Of a stretch of DNA of 28,396 bases, positions 19,587 to 28,396 are shown in pieces; position 1 is the first letter of the stretch; every line of letters begins with the position of its first letter. The notes under the pieces are model-generated. The model did no database searches. It had not been told where the DNA came from and saw only the letters and a list, made by a program, of their open reading frames with translations. Both the position numbers and the translations under genes were made by a program. Origin of the DNA: Amanita rubescens (taxonomy: Eukaryota; Basidiomycota; Agaricomycetes; Agaricales; Amanitaceae); assembly GCA_015039365.1 (NCBI GenBank), contig WION01000615.1, forward strand, positions 1 to 28,396, read 5' to 3'.

Positions 19587-20524
19587 CTGCCCTATGGTGG
19601 ATCCATTGCTTACCGGAATCATTATTTAGAAACTCACTGTCACCTAACGAGTCGCCGCGTCAGTGTTTCTTCCTCCCGTTCCTGGGCCCGACTCCAAATT
19701 CGTATCACCGCCTTCCCACCTCCCTCGAACCTTCGCAAGATACGTTCCGAGACGTGATAACCACGCCGGAGGAGCCACTCGTCGTCATTGCTGCCGTACC
19801 GCAAAATTTGGAGGGCAAAGTTCAAAAGAGGATTGGCGACCCCCTGACAAAGTATCTGAATACCTCTGCTACTTCTACTCGTCCCCCTCTTCTCTTAAAC
19901 CTCCCGGCACGTGGTGCCTTCATCTCAAAGGGTTGATTGGCGGTGCTGATGCCGAATGGAATTGACAAAGCCTGGACTGGCTCGTCCCTCCTCTCCTATC
20001 CGAATCTGCGGCATGCGCGACCTAGACAAGTGGATCCACGACGAAATGTCCATGAACCGTTCCAAACCCTACCTTGACGCCCGGTGCCTGGTCAGTCCAA
20101 CCAGAATCGGTCATTCACTCCACTCCTCGACTATTCGAAATCGAGAGGGAGCGAGGGGCTGCGAAAATATGGTATTGCCCTTCCGGATCCGATCAGATGT
20201 CGTACCCCTGCTGTTGGCTTTGGCTGCGACCACAGCTGCTCCGTCTCCGTGAGCTGCCGCAGCAACCGCTTCTGTCACGCAACAAACGCCGCCGCTCATA
20301 CGGAGGGGTTTCATAGAGGGTTGGGGAGTGTCGTTGGGCCTTCTTCGAGGGTTCGTAGAGGTCTGGACTCTGTCATTCCATGATGAAATTGTTGAGGGCG
20401 CACTAGTTTTGTCCCTGGGTCCTACTAGTAAATGGACCTGGTCTGTCTGTTGGTTGACTCATAACTACAACCGTTCGTATAGGGGAAAACAAATATAAGA
20501 CACATTCTCAACAACGCACTCGCG
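19587..20524. other. Coding-like but unassignable stretch
   Basis: No intact gene was recognised. The composition is GC-rich and coding-like. One frame reads PEEPLVVIAAVPQNLEGKVQ and then LTKYLNTSATSTRPPLLLNL before a stop near 19936. Others read DLDKWIHDEMSMNRSKPYLD, then CLVSPTRIGHSLHSS (to 20252), or, on the minus strand, an Ala-rich frame at 20111-20314. None joins into a model and no family is apparent. This is probably a remnant of an inserted or decayed gene between the two F-box copies. Confidence 0.35.
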
Positions 20525-21194
20525 ATGATTCCGACGGAGCGAAGGACAACATCTGGGCCACCAGCAGTCGAACTCGACCTGGCGGTGCAGGCAATCAAGA
20601 AATTGATTGCCAGGTGTCAAGCAGATGGTGAAGAGGGAATGGAGTATGAAGAACCTTCGTTGCTCAGCTCCAAAGCCTTCTTGACGTGCTGATGAAAAAT
20701 CTTGAAGGTTTGCCGGTATGTGTCAGTCGGACATGTGGGAAGCTGCAAGCTGAGATCGTCGTCGAACTTACTAACTTAGGCTGATGAACATCTAAAATTT
20801 TTGAACATCTCCGAGTCTGATGTACTGGAGTTGAAGTCCAATTGTATACAGCTTGCAGCAGAGACTGATTCTGTCAGAGAGGATGATTATTGGTCTGCCA
20901 ATGGACTTTATCGCCATCTTTGTATGCTGAAAGGTCTTGTTCCACGTACGGTGATTCGTGAATATGCTCGATGTCCAAGTTGAATCTCCTTTCTAAAGGT
21001 TCATTGACCAGAACGAAGCTGCGGCACGCTTGTGGTTAAATGTGTTCTTTTTCCGTGTTGCCTCCTTGTTGCCTGGGAGTTCAAATTCAAAATTTGTTCT
21101 CAACGTTGAGCAAAATGATCTGCCTATTGCACGAGACCCTACTTTCTTCAGCTTTTTGTTTGGCTCTGTGGGCTTCACAGCAATAGTGAACTAG
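20525..21194 (+). pseudogene. Truncated conserved fungal gene of unknown function
   Basis: ATG 20525 begins MIPTERRTTSGPPAVELDLA. A GT-AG intron to 20668-20669 joins in frame to SLLDVLMKNLEGLP, then an intron, then ADEHLKFLNISESDVLELKS through YWSANGLYRHLCMLK, then an intron, then IDQNEAAARLWLNVFFFRVA and FVLNVEQNDLPIARDPTFFS, closing at TAG 21192-21194. FFFRVASLLP followed by LNxEQ and RDP is a pattern I recall from large agaricomycete families of uncharacterised proteins, which normally continue well past this point. The third intron cannot be spliced in frame with consensus sites. The early stop and this junction suggest a truncated, probably non-functional copy. Confidence 0.45.
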
Positions 21195-21234
21195 TGATTG
21201 AATCTTTTGCTCCCATTCTACATTATCCTTTACC

Positions 21235-22455
21235 ATGCCGGTATAATGGCTACGCCGAGTTTGATATCCGAGTCATCCTTTACTGATTACCTGGTAGACT
21301 GTTACTGAGCTACAACAGGATGCCCGTGCAAAAATTAATTGGGATCAGGTTTTGAACATCGCTTCGTCTATCAGGGGCCAACCTTGTACCGTCTTCGAAG
21401 GCGACGAACTTTCTGGCGGTTGTAACATCATCAATCGCATCGTCTTTGCCGACGGCATACTCTGGGCTCTTCGTATTCCATACGACGAGATGCGCTCTCC
21501 TGTTGAGTGCACGGTCACCACGATGCGCTACGTGCAGCGTACCGTTCCGAGTATACCTGTTGCCACTGTACACGCTTGGTCGGATAGCGAGGACGGTGAT
21601 GGCGTAGGGATGCCTTATATGTTGCTGGACTGGGTTGACGGCAAGACGTTGGAGTGGAATGTGAATGTTCCGCCGCCAGCTGCAAGGGAAAAGGTCCTTG
21701 GTCAGCTGGCACAGTACACTGTGGACTTACTAGCGCGCACTACTATGGATCCCAGCTCTCAGTCGGCACTGACGTGGATATTGAGGAGGATCGACTCCCG
21801 CCTTACGCGCATCTTAACCGGAGAGCTCCCTGGATTCGACCCCGTTGATTGCTTGATCTACCGTGCCATGGCCAAAGAAATATATTTCGTCTCGCCCTTG
21901 GATGCCTTCCCCTTTCCACTGATGCACACCGACCTTGGGCGATTGAATATTCTTGTTGATGATAATTTCGACATCACTGGGTATAACATATTGCTTTCCT
22001 AGCCAATATCACGCAGCTGATTGTTTTTCAGGATCTTAGACTGGGATGACTGGGCTTGCCGTTTGCCTCTACAATGTGCCGCTATGTGCCCGGCAATGAT
22101 CGCTGCTGACAATGATGCTCCATATGACGAACTTTTCCGCAAGGACCGTCTGGCGTTCACTGAGCATTTTGCGTCTGCCATTCACTCTTCCGGCGTACCT
22201 GATGACATCATGGTTCACTTGCCTTCCATAATGCTAGATGACGAGCTGCAGATTTTCCATTCGTCGATCGGAAGTAAAGGTGCGTATGCCCGTTGGGCGA
22301 CAAAGTATGCTGTTCGGAGTGCTCGTTGGGTCAGAGCAGCTACTGATGCTCTAGATGAATTCGTTCTGGTTTTCCCCGACATGGCAAGCTCGTCAGGCGT
22401 CCGGTCTGTACGTGCTCGTTTATTGGAGATGCAAGACGATGGGTTGGAACCTTAA
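21235..22455 (+). CDS. APH-like phosphotransferase (aminoglycoside-phosphotransferase fold)
   Basis: Kinase-like protein of the APH family, abundant in mushroom genomes; fungal substrates are mostly unknown. The main exons are 21319-21980 and 22032-22455, joined within GILDWDD. A two-codon first exon, ATG-CCG at 21235-21240, followed by an 83-nt intron keeps frame and gives 363 residues, but is speculative. The N-lobe has INRIVFADGILWALRIP; the hinge is MPYMLLDWVDGKTLEW. The catalytic loop is HTDLGRLN (H205, D207, N212 in this model), matching HxDxxxxN, followed by the metal-binding GILDWDD (D226, D228). The helical C-terminal part ends MQDDGLEP. Both catalytic motifs are intact, so activity is plausible. 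Confidence 0.8.
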
Positions 22456-22790
22456 AATGTGGTCTTAGTTTGTGCGGGGTCTGGGAACTTGGAATATAGT
22501 ATATATAGGCTCCTTTGCCTGAACCTCGCTATAAAGTCAGAATCTATGCTGCAGTCGCTGGCGCCCTGCACATGAGAGCTGCGGACATCCGACAAATGAA
22601 CTTTTGGCCTCGGGAGTAGTTTGGTTGGAATTGGTTGCCCTAAATTATTTCATCTCGTCTAACCTCCTGCCTGGACGTGACTGTCGGGCCGAGCGTAACA
22701 ATTTTGGTCTCATATATACAACCTCGAGTCGTTCGAGAATCGAAGGCAAGCTACCTTCATCGATGCAAAGTCCCAACTCATATGCGGTAG
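22456..22790. promoter_or_regulatory. Intergenic region upstream of F-box gene 2
   Basis: It carries GCTATAAAG near 22529 as a possible TATA box. At 22685-22709 it has the exact 25-bp element also found before F-box 1. A second upstream ATG at 22763 opens a short frame that overlaps the F-box start out of frame. The ATG-CGG-TAG uORF is at 22782-22790, directly before the main ATG. Confidence 0.5.
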
Positions 22791-24158
22791 ATGGACTTGA
22801 TCAATGGCGAACGCATAAAACCACAAAATGTCTCGGAAATGGAAGAAGACCTCAATCATAATCGTCTCCCGAACGAAATCCTCAGTCACATATTCACTCT
22901 AGCTGCACAACACCACGGACCCGTCTATTTCCCTATCTCTAAAAAGAATCGCTCTCCCCAACTGGTCATATCCCATGTGTGTTCGCATTGGCGAAGGGTG
23001 GCTCTTTGTACACCCGAGCTATGGAGCAACACAGAACTTGCCTATACCGAAAAAAATGGCCTTGAACGCGTTATCGACCTTCATAAGCAATGGCTCCTGC
23101 GAGCCGGAAAGTTTCCTGTCACACTATCGATAGAATTCGAGCGCTCATTGGATGGTGATAAAGTTGCCAGCGCGTTGCAGAAGATTTCCTTGCCATTTCA
23201 AATCAAGGGGCTCTGTCTTGACTTGTTTTATGATCAGTTCGAGGAATTATCAAATTTACCGGAGACTACGCTGTCAGATCTTGCAGCGTTGGATCTTCGA
23301 ATCATACTCCCTGACTGTGAGGCAGTTGTAAACATCAGTCTACCTCACTTCATTACCCGACTCCAGTCTCTAACACTCGACAGCGAGGGGTTAGTCGTTT
23401 ATCGGTTAGACGACTGGTTTCATAAACTCTGCACAAGTCTGCCGTGGGGCCAGCTACAATCTGTGAACATCGGAGGCATAGGTTCGCCGAATTTTCACTC
23501 CCTTGTCGATACTTTGCGCCAGATCCCAATGCTGCAAATACTCGATCTATATCTGGACGAGCATCAAATCGATGTCTTTGAGAACCTGACGATGCCCTGT
23601 TTATTGGATTTCTCACTAGCCGTTGCCGTGGAAGATAATGAAGGCAGAGAGCTTGACAAGGTTTTGCGCTGTTTTACATGCCCTTCCCTCGAAATTTTTA
23701 CTCTCTATACAAATTATATTCCTTGGACGTTCAAGACGATCGAGATCCTCAAGCAACAGTACAATATGCACAATCTTCAAGAAGTCAAATTTCATGATGG
23801 TTGTGGACTTCCAGTTTCCTCCATCTTACAAAGTGCGCCTATGCTACGCTGGCTTTCTCTTCCACCTGGTGCCGTATTGGATGCTACAGCCATCGATGGT
23901 ATATCATATGGCATTCTTGGACGACATCTCAGGAGTTTTGAAATGGGCAGAGTTGTCCACAACTTTGAAGAGGTATTCCGTATGGTGGAAAGACGCAAGG
24001 AAACAGCCGACGAGTTCATTAAAAATGGTTGTAGCTGGAGAGAGGAAATCACTGTTTTAAAGGAAGTAGCGATTCGCATTTCTCCCGGTGAGCAGAGGAA
24101 ATTCCGAGATAGGATCGGTGAAATGAGGAAGGCAGGTATCACTATTAAAGACTACTAG
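22791..24158 (+). CDS. F-box/leucine-rich-repeat-like protein, copy 2
   Basis: Intronless, 455 residues, and a clear paralog of 18270-19586 in the same orientation. The F-box has RLPNEILSHIFTLAAQHHGP, and the stretch from SPQLVISHVCSHWRRV to CTPELWS is identical to copy 1. It is longer by small in-frame insertions (NGER near the start, EKN near residue 85, short segments in the repeats). The C-terminus is EMRKAGITIKDY. Most substitutions fall in the leucine-rich part, for example the TSWTFQT versus IPWTFKT region. No frame lesions were found, so both copies appear functional. The proposed role is the same: an SCF adaptor with an unknown substrate. Confidence 0.85.
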   Translation: MDLINGERIKPQNVSEMEEDLNHNRLPNEILSHIFTLAAQHHGPVYFPISKKNRSPQLVISHVCSHWRRVALCTPELWSNTELAYTEKNGLERVIDLHKQWLLRAGKFPVTLSIEFERSLDGDKVASALQKISLPFQIKGLCLDLFYDQFEELSNLPETTLSDLAALDLRIILPDCEAVVNISLPHFITRLQSLTLDSEGLVVYRLDDWFHKLCTSLPWGQLQSVNIGGIGSPNFHSLVDTLRQIPMLQILDLYLDEHQIDVFENLTMPCLLDFSLAVAVEDNEGRELDKVLRCFTCPSLEIFTLYTNYIPWTFKTIEILKQQYNMHNLQEVKFHDGCGLPVSSILQSAPMLRWLSLPPGAVLDATAIDGISYGILGRHLRSFEMGRVVHNFEEVFRMVERRKETADEFIKNGCSWREEITVLKEVAIRISPGEQRKFRDRIGEMRKAGITIKDY

Positions 24159-24291
24159 ATGAGAACATGACGTACACTATGCCCCAGGTGGGTAGTACAA
24201 ATTAGATACATATCGACGACGTGGTTGCGAGCAGGCCGCGCTGAAACGACGGTAACAGCGATACTATCTACAATATGTGTACGGAACAGCT

Positions 24292-25132
24292 TCACGCTCC
24301 TACGGCACCCAAAGGAGCCTCAGCGACTGGAGCAGCCGGCACTTCCGCATCAGCCACAGCGACTGGAGCAGCTGGCGACTCCGCATTGACATCAGTAGCC
24401 ACAGCCGCAGGTTTCGTCGTCTCTGGCTTCTTGCTCCCATTTCCACTTCCGTCCGTCTTAGCTCTTTTCCTCTTCTTGAGCATGGCAACGGACACAGCAA
24501 TCTTAACTCCATCGACAATCTCTCTGCTCTGCTCAAGATACTCGGTATCGTCGAGCCGATGCTTCTTGTCGGATTTTGAGCCAGAGGGATCTGAACTGTC
24601 AATACCAAGTTTACGTTCAAGTGCCTCGAGCTTTGCTTTCTGAGCATCAGCTTTCGCAGCCAGCCGCTGCGGTTCTGATTCGAGGTACTCTGCAAGTCTT
24701 TGAAAAAATCAGTCAAAAATTATCAGACTTGAAGAGAATTGCATACTTTTTCGCCTCTTTAAGCGTGCTAAGTCGTCTTCCACTCAGATCTCGACAAGAA
24801 TCATTGTTGCTCGTTTTCTGACTGCTCATTCGACCACCAGCGGCACGCAGCTGACTTCCGAAACCACCTTTTCCGCCCAGTACGGGAGGCGTGAGTCGTA
24901 GAGTAACAAAATTAGGTGTCGAAATGCCATCATTGGGATGAAGCGAAGCTAATGTGGAATGTGATTGGAGTAAGTCACCAGCATGTGTTGAAAATACGGC
25001 TAGATTTGTAGGCAGAGAGGGATAGCGGGCACTCAAATGCGCATATAGCGAATGGATGGTGGAGTGGGAGGGGACAGAGAGTGTCAAGGAGGGGAAGGGC
25101 GAGAAGGCGTTGATGAGCACGGACGTTGACAT
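24292..25132 (-). CDS. SDE2: SDE2, ubiquitin-fold splicing and genome-stability factor
   Basis: SDE2 carries an N-terminal ubiquitin-like fold that is cut after a diglycine; the released C-terminal part, starting with Lys, joins spliceosomes and helps excise particular introns. Two exons, 24747-25132 and 24292-24697, give 263 residues. The ubiquitin-like part is residues 1-87 and ends PPVLGG, then [19 protein letters not shown], so the cut is expected between G87 and K88. [13 protein letters not shown] and the [20 protein letters not shown] helix follow, both typical of the family. A basic KKRKRAK stretch may be a nuclear signal. The tail is Ala/Val/Pro-rich with a 12-residue repeat. The gene diverges from the neighbour at 25221. 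Confidence 0.93.
24321..24386. repeat. 36-bp period imperfect repeat in the SDE2 3' coding end
   Basis: Positions 24321-24350 and 24357-24386 share CAGCGACTGGAGCAG at their starts and CCGCAT at their ends, with four mismatches between. On the minus strand they encode the repeated PAAPVA-type segments of the low-complexity SDE2 tail. Confidence 0.75.
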
Positions 25133-25220
25133 GATTCTACGTTGTTTGGCTCTGTTTTGTATGGGTTTCGGCTAAACCTACATAATATTGCTTACGTAGT
25201 ATAGCTCTTGCACTCTTACA
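25133..25220. promoter_or_regulatory. 88-bp divergent promoter region, SDE2 / DUF1295 gene
   Basis: Both ATGs face outward across 88 bp, so the two 5'UTRs and core promoters must be very compact or overlap. No clear TATA box is visible. Confidence 0.55.
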
Positions 25221-26458
25221 ATGACGAGCCTTCCACCTGCGTTACATTGGCCTTTGCAATTCTGCGCCTTTGTTACTACTGCGACGTACGTTGCGTCCAT
25301 CATCACATCAAATGTCTCCCAGGTAGACCGTCTCTGGACATTTCTACCCACCATATACACCGCCTACTTTGCCCTTTTGCCACTATGGTCAAAGTCCCAG
25401 CAGGCTTTCCTTATCCCATACACTCCTGCTGAACTACCTCAAGACGCTATCAAGGACTATAGCCCGAGGGCTCTGTTAATGCTTGGCCTTGTAACCCTTT
25501 GGATGTGTAGGCTATCGTACAATACATGGCGTCGTGGTCTCTTCGCTCTGTACGTCCTGCCGATCCTTTCTAACCATATCCTAATTCCGCGTCAGGAATG
25601 ATGAAGACTATCGCTGGGCAGTTTTGCGTGCCAAAATACCTGCTTGGTTCTTCCAAATCGTCAACCTCACGTTCATCGCTATCATTCAGAACATCCTCCT
25701 GGTTCTCCTAGGTCTCCCCACCGCTATTGCATCCGTCTTACAGCCTCATGAACCCCTGTCCACCTCCGATTTTGCCCTTACCGCTCTGGCGCTTGCCTTA
25801 CTCGCTATTGAATTTACTGCGGACAATCAGCAATTCGCATATCAGTCATATAAACACGCACTCCTTGCCAAAGAAAAAGGGGCGAAATCCGTGGAGTCAT
25901 ATGATGAGAAGAAACACTGGTTAGGTGCACGTCTCGCATGGACACCTGCAGATGCCCGGCGAGGCTTCATCACTCGCGGTCTGTGGGCCTATTCGCGCCA
26001 CCCTAACTTCTTCTGTGAACAGACTTTCTGGGTATGTCGCATATCCTTTTGTTGACATCCAATTGATTGCTGTCCAGTGGACCATTAATTCATTCCCTCT
26101 GCTCGCTTTACCCCCTCCGAATGTTTCCCATATAGGTCCAACACAGCTCGCGCAAGCTTTCGCGAACCCGGATTTGTTAAAATCCATGGTGGCATCTTTG
26201 TTCCCAGACATTTTATACATTCTCCCAGCAGCCTCTTTGTCCCTCCTCTTTTTGAGCTCAACCCTCTTCTCAGAAAGCATCTCGAAGAGCAAATATCCGC
26301 AGGCATACGCCGCATATCAAAAGCGCGTTAGCATGTTTGACCCCTCTAAAGCTCTGTGGAATGCCCTCGTTCACAGGCTTTTCAGGAGTGAGTCAGAGAG
26401 AAAGAAAATTGACGACCTTGTTTGGGGCGATATACAGGATATCAAAAAATCACAATGA
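25221..26458 (+). CDS. DUF1295 / steroid-reductase-like membrane protein
   Basis: Polytopic membrane protein of the DUF1295 family, related to the C-terminal domain of 3-oxo-5-alpha-steroid 4-dehydrogenases; probably an ER enzyme with an unknown lipid-like substrate. Three exons, 25221-25549, 25596-26031 and 26078-26458, give 381 residues. Hydrophobic segments include FCAFVTTATYVASII, YTAYFALLPLW, ALLMLGLVTLWM, the segment from VNLTFIAIIQ to LVLLGLPTAI, FALTALALALLAIEF and ILYILPAASLSLLFL. The family signature GLWAYSRHPNFFCEQTFWW crosses the second intron. The C-terminal charged tail (SESERKKIDDLVWGDIQDIK) is cytosolic-looking. All splice sites are GT-AG and in frame. Confidence 0.88.
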
Positions 26459-27153
26459 ACGGCCTCTTTGTATTAGTATGAACTTCAGACAAACTCAGAA
26501 TGTATTTGTGCAGGATGGAAATACATTGGTTACATTATATGTCACGATGTCTTGCGTTAAACTCTTGATCAACGGGAGAGAGATCATACTCATATCGGGA
26601 CAAGATATCTGACACTAATTGGAACTGTCGATCGATCAGCTCTTTGTGGTGAGCGGATCGTGGTCGGACGCGCAGAGGGAACATCCCAATGTATGACGTG
26701 AGACTGCTGGCACGGCGAATGGCGCGAGACTTCCTCGCACCCTTCACACGACTTAGAAAGGCCTCGGAAAAATGCTTTCTCTCGCACGTACTCTCTGACT
26801 TTAGCTTGCATCCACCGTTTTCTCCGTGCCAATTGTCAATTTGTCTCCCTCTCTCTCTCGCGTCCCCAACGCCGACACTCGCGCTCCAAGTCTCAACTCT
26901 CGCGTTTCATCCACAGCAACCACCTTTCGCACTCTCGGTTTCAGCCCCTGCCGTGTTCAGTCTGCCTGCCTCGTCCGCTGTGGCACGCCCACCACTGCGC
27001 CTTCCGCCACCGGGGAACGGAGCCGGGAGCCCTTGCTTCACAAGATATATCTATTGTTTTATCATAAAAGATCAGCTCAGGAGGAGGAGGGATTTGTACT
27101 ACTCGTGATAAGGATTCTATGTGATCAAGGAGCCGTTTGACGAGTCATATACG
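26459..27153. other. Intergenic, pyrimidine-rich, no gene seen
   Basis: This lies between the DUF1295 stop and the stop of the right-edge gene, so it should hold two converging 3'UTRs. From about 26815 to 27000 the plus strand is C/T-rich (runs of CTCTCTCT, CTCGCG). Open frames here are Pro/Ser-rich, overlap on several frames and have no recognisable domain. Confidence 0.45.
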
Positions 27154-28396
27154 TCATTTAATCCTATGGTAGAACAAATCGCAGCCCTCTAGAATAGAAT
27201 GACACCCGACGTGCTTTTCTATATCAAATATGACAAGTTCCACAATGCCGTCTGCTTCTAATTCCCTTAGACCATTCACCCGACGCACTGCTTCAAGGAA
27301 TATACTGGCATTTTCTGGATGGTGGATAGCCAATATAATCTTGATCAATTTGAGATTCGGGAACATGCTCCGAAATCTATATAGGCAATTTGGAGACTCG
27401 AAAAATCCCAACTTCGATAAGGATTTGTCTGGTGAAGTTTCGTACGGAGTGTGTTTGAACCAAAATTCTTCTAGGTCATTCGGCGAGGGCAGGGCGGACA
27501 GTATCTTCCACATAGCTGATACAAGTAGCGGTATCGGATCTTGCCTAGTTCTGACATAGGCAAATCTGGGAAATCCGATGTAAAGCATCCTAACGTTGGT
27601 GCATCGAGAGACTTGAGTCGGTTCCACATATTTTATTGCTTCATCTGAGGGTGACGTTTAGTTCTGATAGCATATATTTTAGCAAAACTAATCTTACCGA
27701 GCAGGAGAGGGATAAATGGCTCCTGGAAGGTGATCAAAAGCCGCTCAATGCTATGACCGACATGTTGTAAGAATCGCCAAGTCAGTGGATTGCAGGCTCC
27801 GTAAGTCGGAAGATCGGGGGCTCGTAGATGGAAGGTATGCACGGTAACATTGAGGTCTGGGTTAATCGAAGGATCCAATACATCTTTAAGAAATGCGAGT
27901 GAGTCGTTATCGAGCATCCTAAAGTGGAGAGGTCGGCGAAATATGGACAAATGATCCGAAAGGTCAGAGTATTTTACATCATCGTATCGGAGCCTCTGGA
28001 ACGCAAGCGTTTTTATAGACGGTAGTCGACGGAACAGCATGACCATGTCTTGGGCCGTCGACATGCCCAAGGTGTCCAGCTGCAGGTCATGGATCTTCAG
28101 TTGGAAGATAACATCTAGAATGGAGCGAGGGATGACTTTCCATCCACCTATGGGCCAGAGCCGATGTACGAATATACACAGTGACTTGACGTTGGCGAGG
28201 TTCGATGCAATCCTTGTAGAGCCTATCTGGCAGCGATATTCGTGATGATGGGGGTGGAATAAGTCCAGTGAGGCAGATTTCTTTAACAGCTAATGTGATG
28301 CTGGTCCATGGGGCATCAACCAAGTTCCAAAACTGCTCGAATCCTCGTTTTTGGTGAACTCGAGATTGGACAATAGAATATGCCTGGTTTTAATGA
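27154..28396 (-). CDS. F-box/LRR-type protein, partial (5' end outside window)
   Basis: Third gene of the F-box/leucine-rich type here. The last exon is 27154-27644 and the preceding one is 27698 to about 28289. They are joined by a GT-AG intron in frame (LLLD then EAIKYVEPTQVSRCTNVRML). The exon at 28289 probably begins at an AG acceptor (28290-28291), and coding may continue to the edge. Leucine-rich strands recur: VKSLCIFVHRLW, IHDLQLDTLGM, IKTLAFQRLR, VHTFHLRAPDL, IERLLITF, VRMLYIGFPRF, LKLIKIILAI, LRELEADGI. The F-box itself is not in the window. It is clearly different from the two copies at 18.3 and 22.8 kb, so it is a distinct family member. Confidence 0.65.

Noticed and set aside
24300..24716. 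138-codon minus-strand open frame rich in Leu/Arg.
   Set aside because: It is another frame of SDE2 exon 2; the SDE2 frame carries the family motifs and splices cleanly.
26689..27140. Plus-strand Pro/Ser-rich open frames of 104-139 codons as a possible gene.
   Set aside because: They arise from a C/T-rich tract, overlap each other in two frames and show no domain or splice support.
1..28396. CRISPR arrays, bacterial operons, prophage or integrated virus.
   Set aside because: The window is intron-rich eukaryotic DNA; no spaced direct repeats or viral genes were seen.

Overview
The window looks like nuclear DNA from a mushroom-type basidiomycete (Agaricomycetes). This rests on many short introns (mostly about 45-60 nt, two apparently GC-AG), on gene families typical of that group (Mug135-like, fungal HNH, expanded F-box/leucine-rich-repeat proteins, aminoglycoside-phosphotransferase-like kinases), and on gene-dense housekeeping blocks set between decayed, repeat-containing stretches. 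Exon structures were spliced by hand. Those given exon by exon keep reading frame across every junction, unless a problem is stated.

Left part (1-8.5 kb), accessory and decaying. A Rieske/FAD apoptosis-inducing-factor-like oxidoreductase gene (minus strand, running off the left edge) is broken by an extra base and by a 43-bp tandem duplication that creates a stop. Next to it lie the C-terminal part of an RWD/DUF1115-like gene and a decayed HNH-nuclease gene. About 2.9 kb follows with no recognisable gene. It holds a poly(A) run, a G-rich low-complexity tract, a 29-bp exact inverted repeat 1.4 kb apart, a hairpin and a small element with 10-bp inverted ends. A mostly intact Mug135-like gene with an exact 21-bp/heptad repeat ends this part.

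Centre (8.5-18.2 kb), an intact housekeeping block: ILV5 (ketol-acid reductoisomerase, branched-chain amino acids, minus), trimethyllysine dioxygenase (first step of carnitine synthesis, plus), a fused BioD-BioA biotin enzyme (plus) and VPS34 (class III PI 3-kinase, minus). ILV5 and the dioxygenase diverge from one short promoter region. The biotin gene and VPS34 converge with only 28 bp between their stop codons. Three of the four make mitochondrial or cofactor-linked metabolic enzymes, but nothing shows that they are co-regulated.

Right part (18.2-28.4 kb). Two closely related F-box genes in direct orientation (18270-19586 and 22791-24158) flank a degraded stretch, a truncated conserved fungal gene and an APH-like kinase gene. 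The two F-box copies share a 25-bp upstream element and a two-codon upstream ORF (ATG-CGG-TAG) that abuts the main ATG. SDE2 (splicing/genome-stability factor, minus) and a DUF1295 membrane reductase-like gene (plus) diverge from an 88-bp gap. A third F-box/LRR-type gene enters from the right edge on the minus strand.

I found no rRNA, tRNA, CRISPR or evident virus. I do not see a clear new multi-gene system. The most interesting signals are the conserved minimal uORF in the duplicated F-box genes, the structure of the broken AIF-like gene, and the small inverted-repeat elements at 5.1-6.8 kb.
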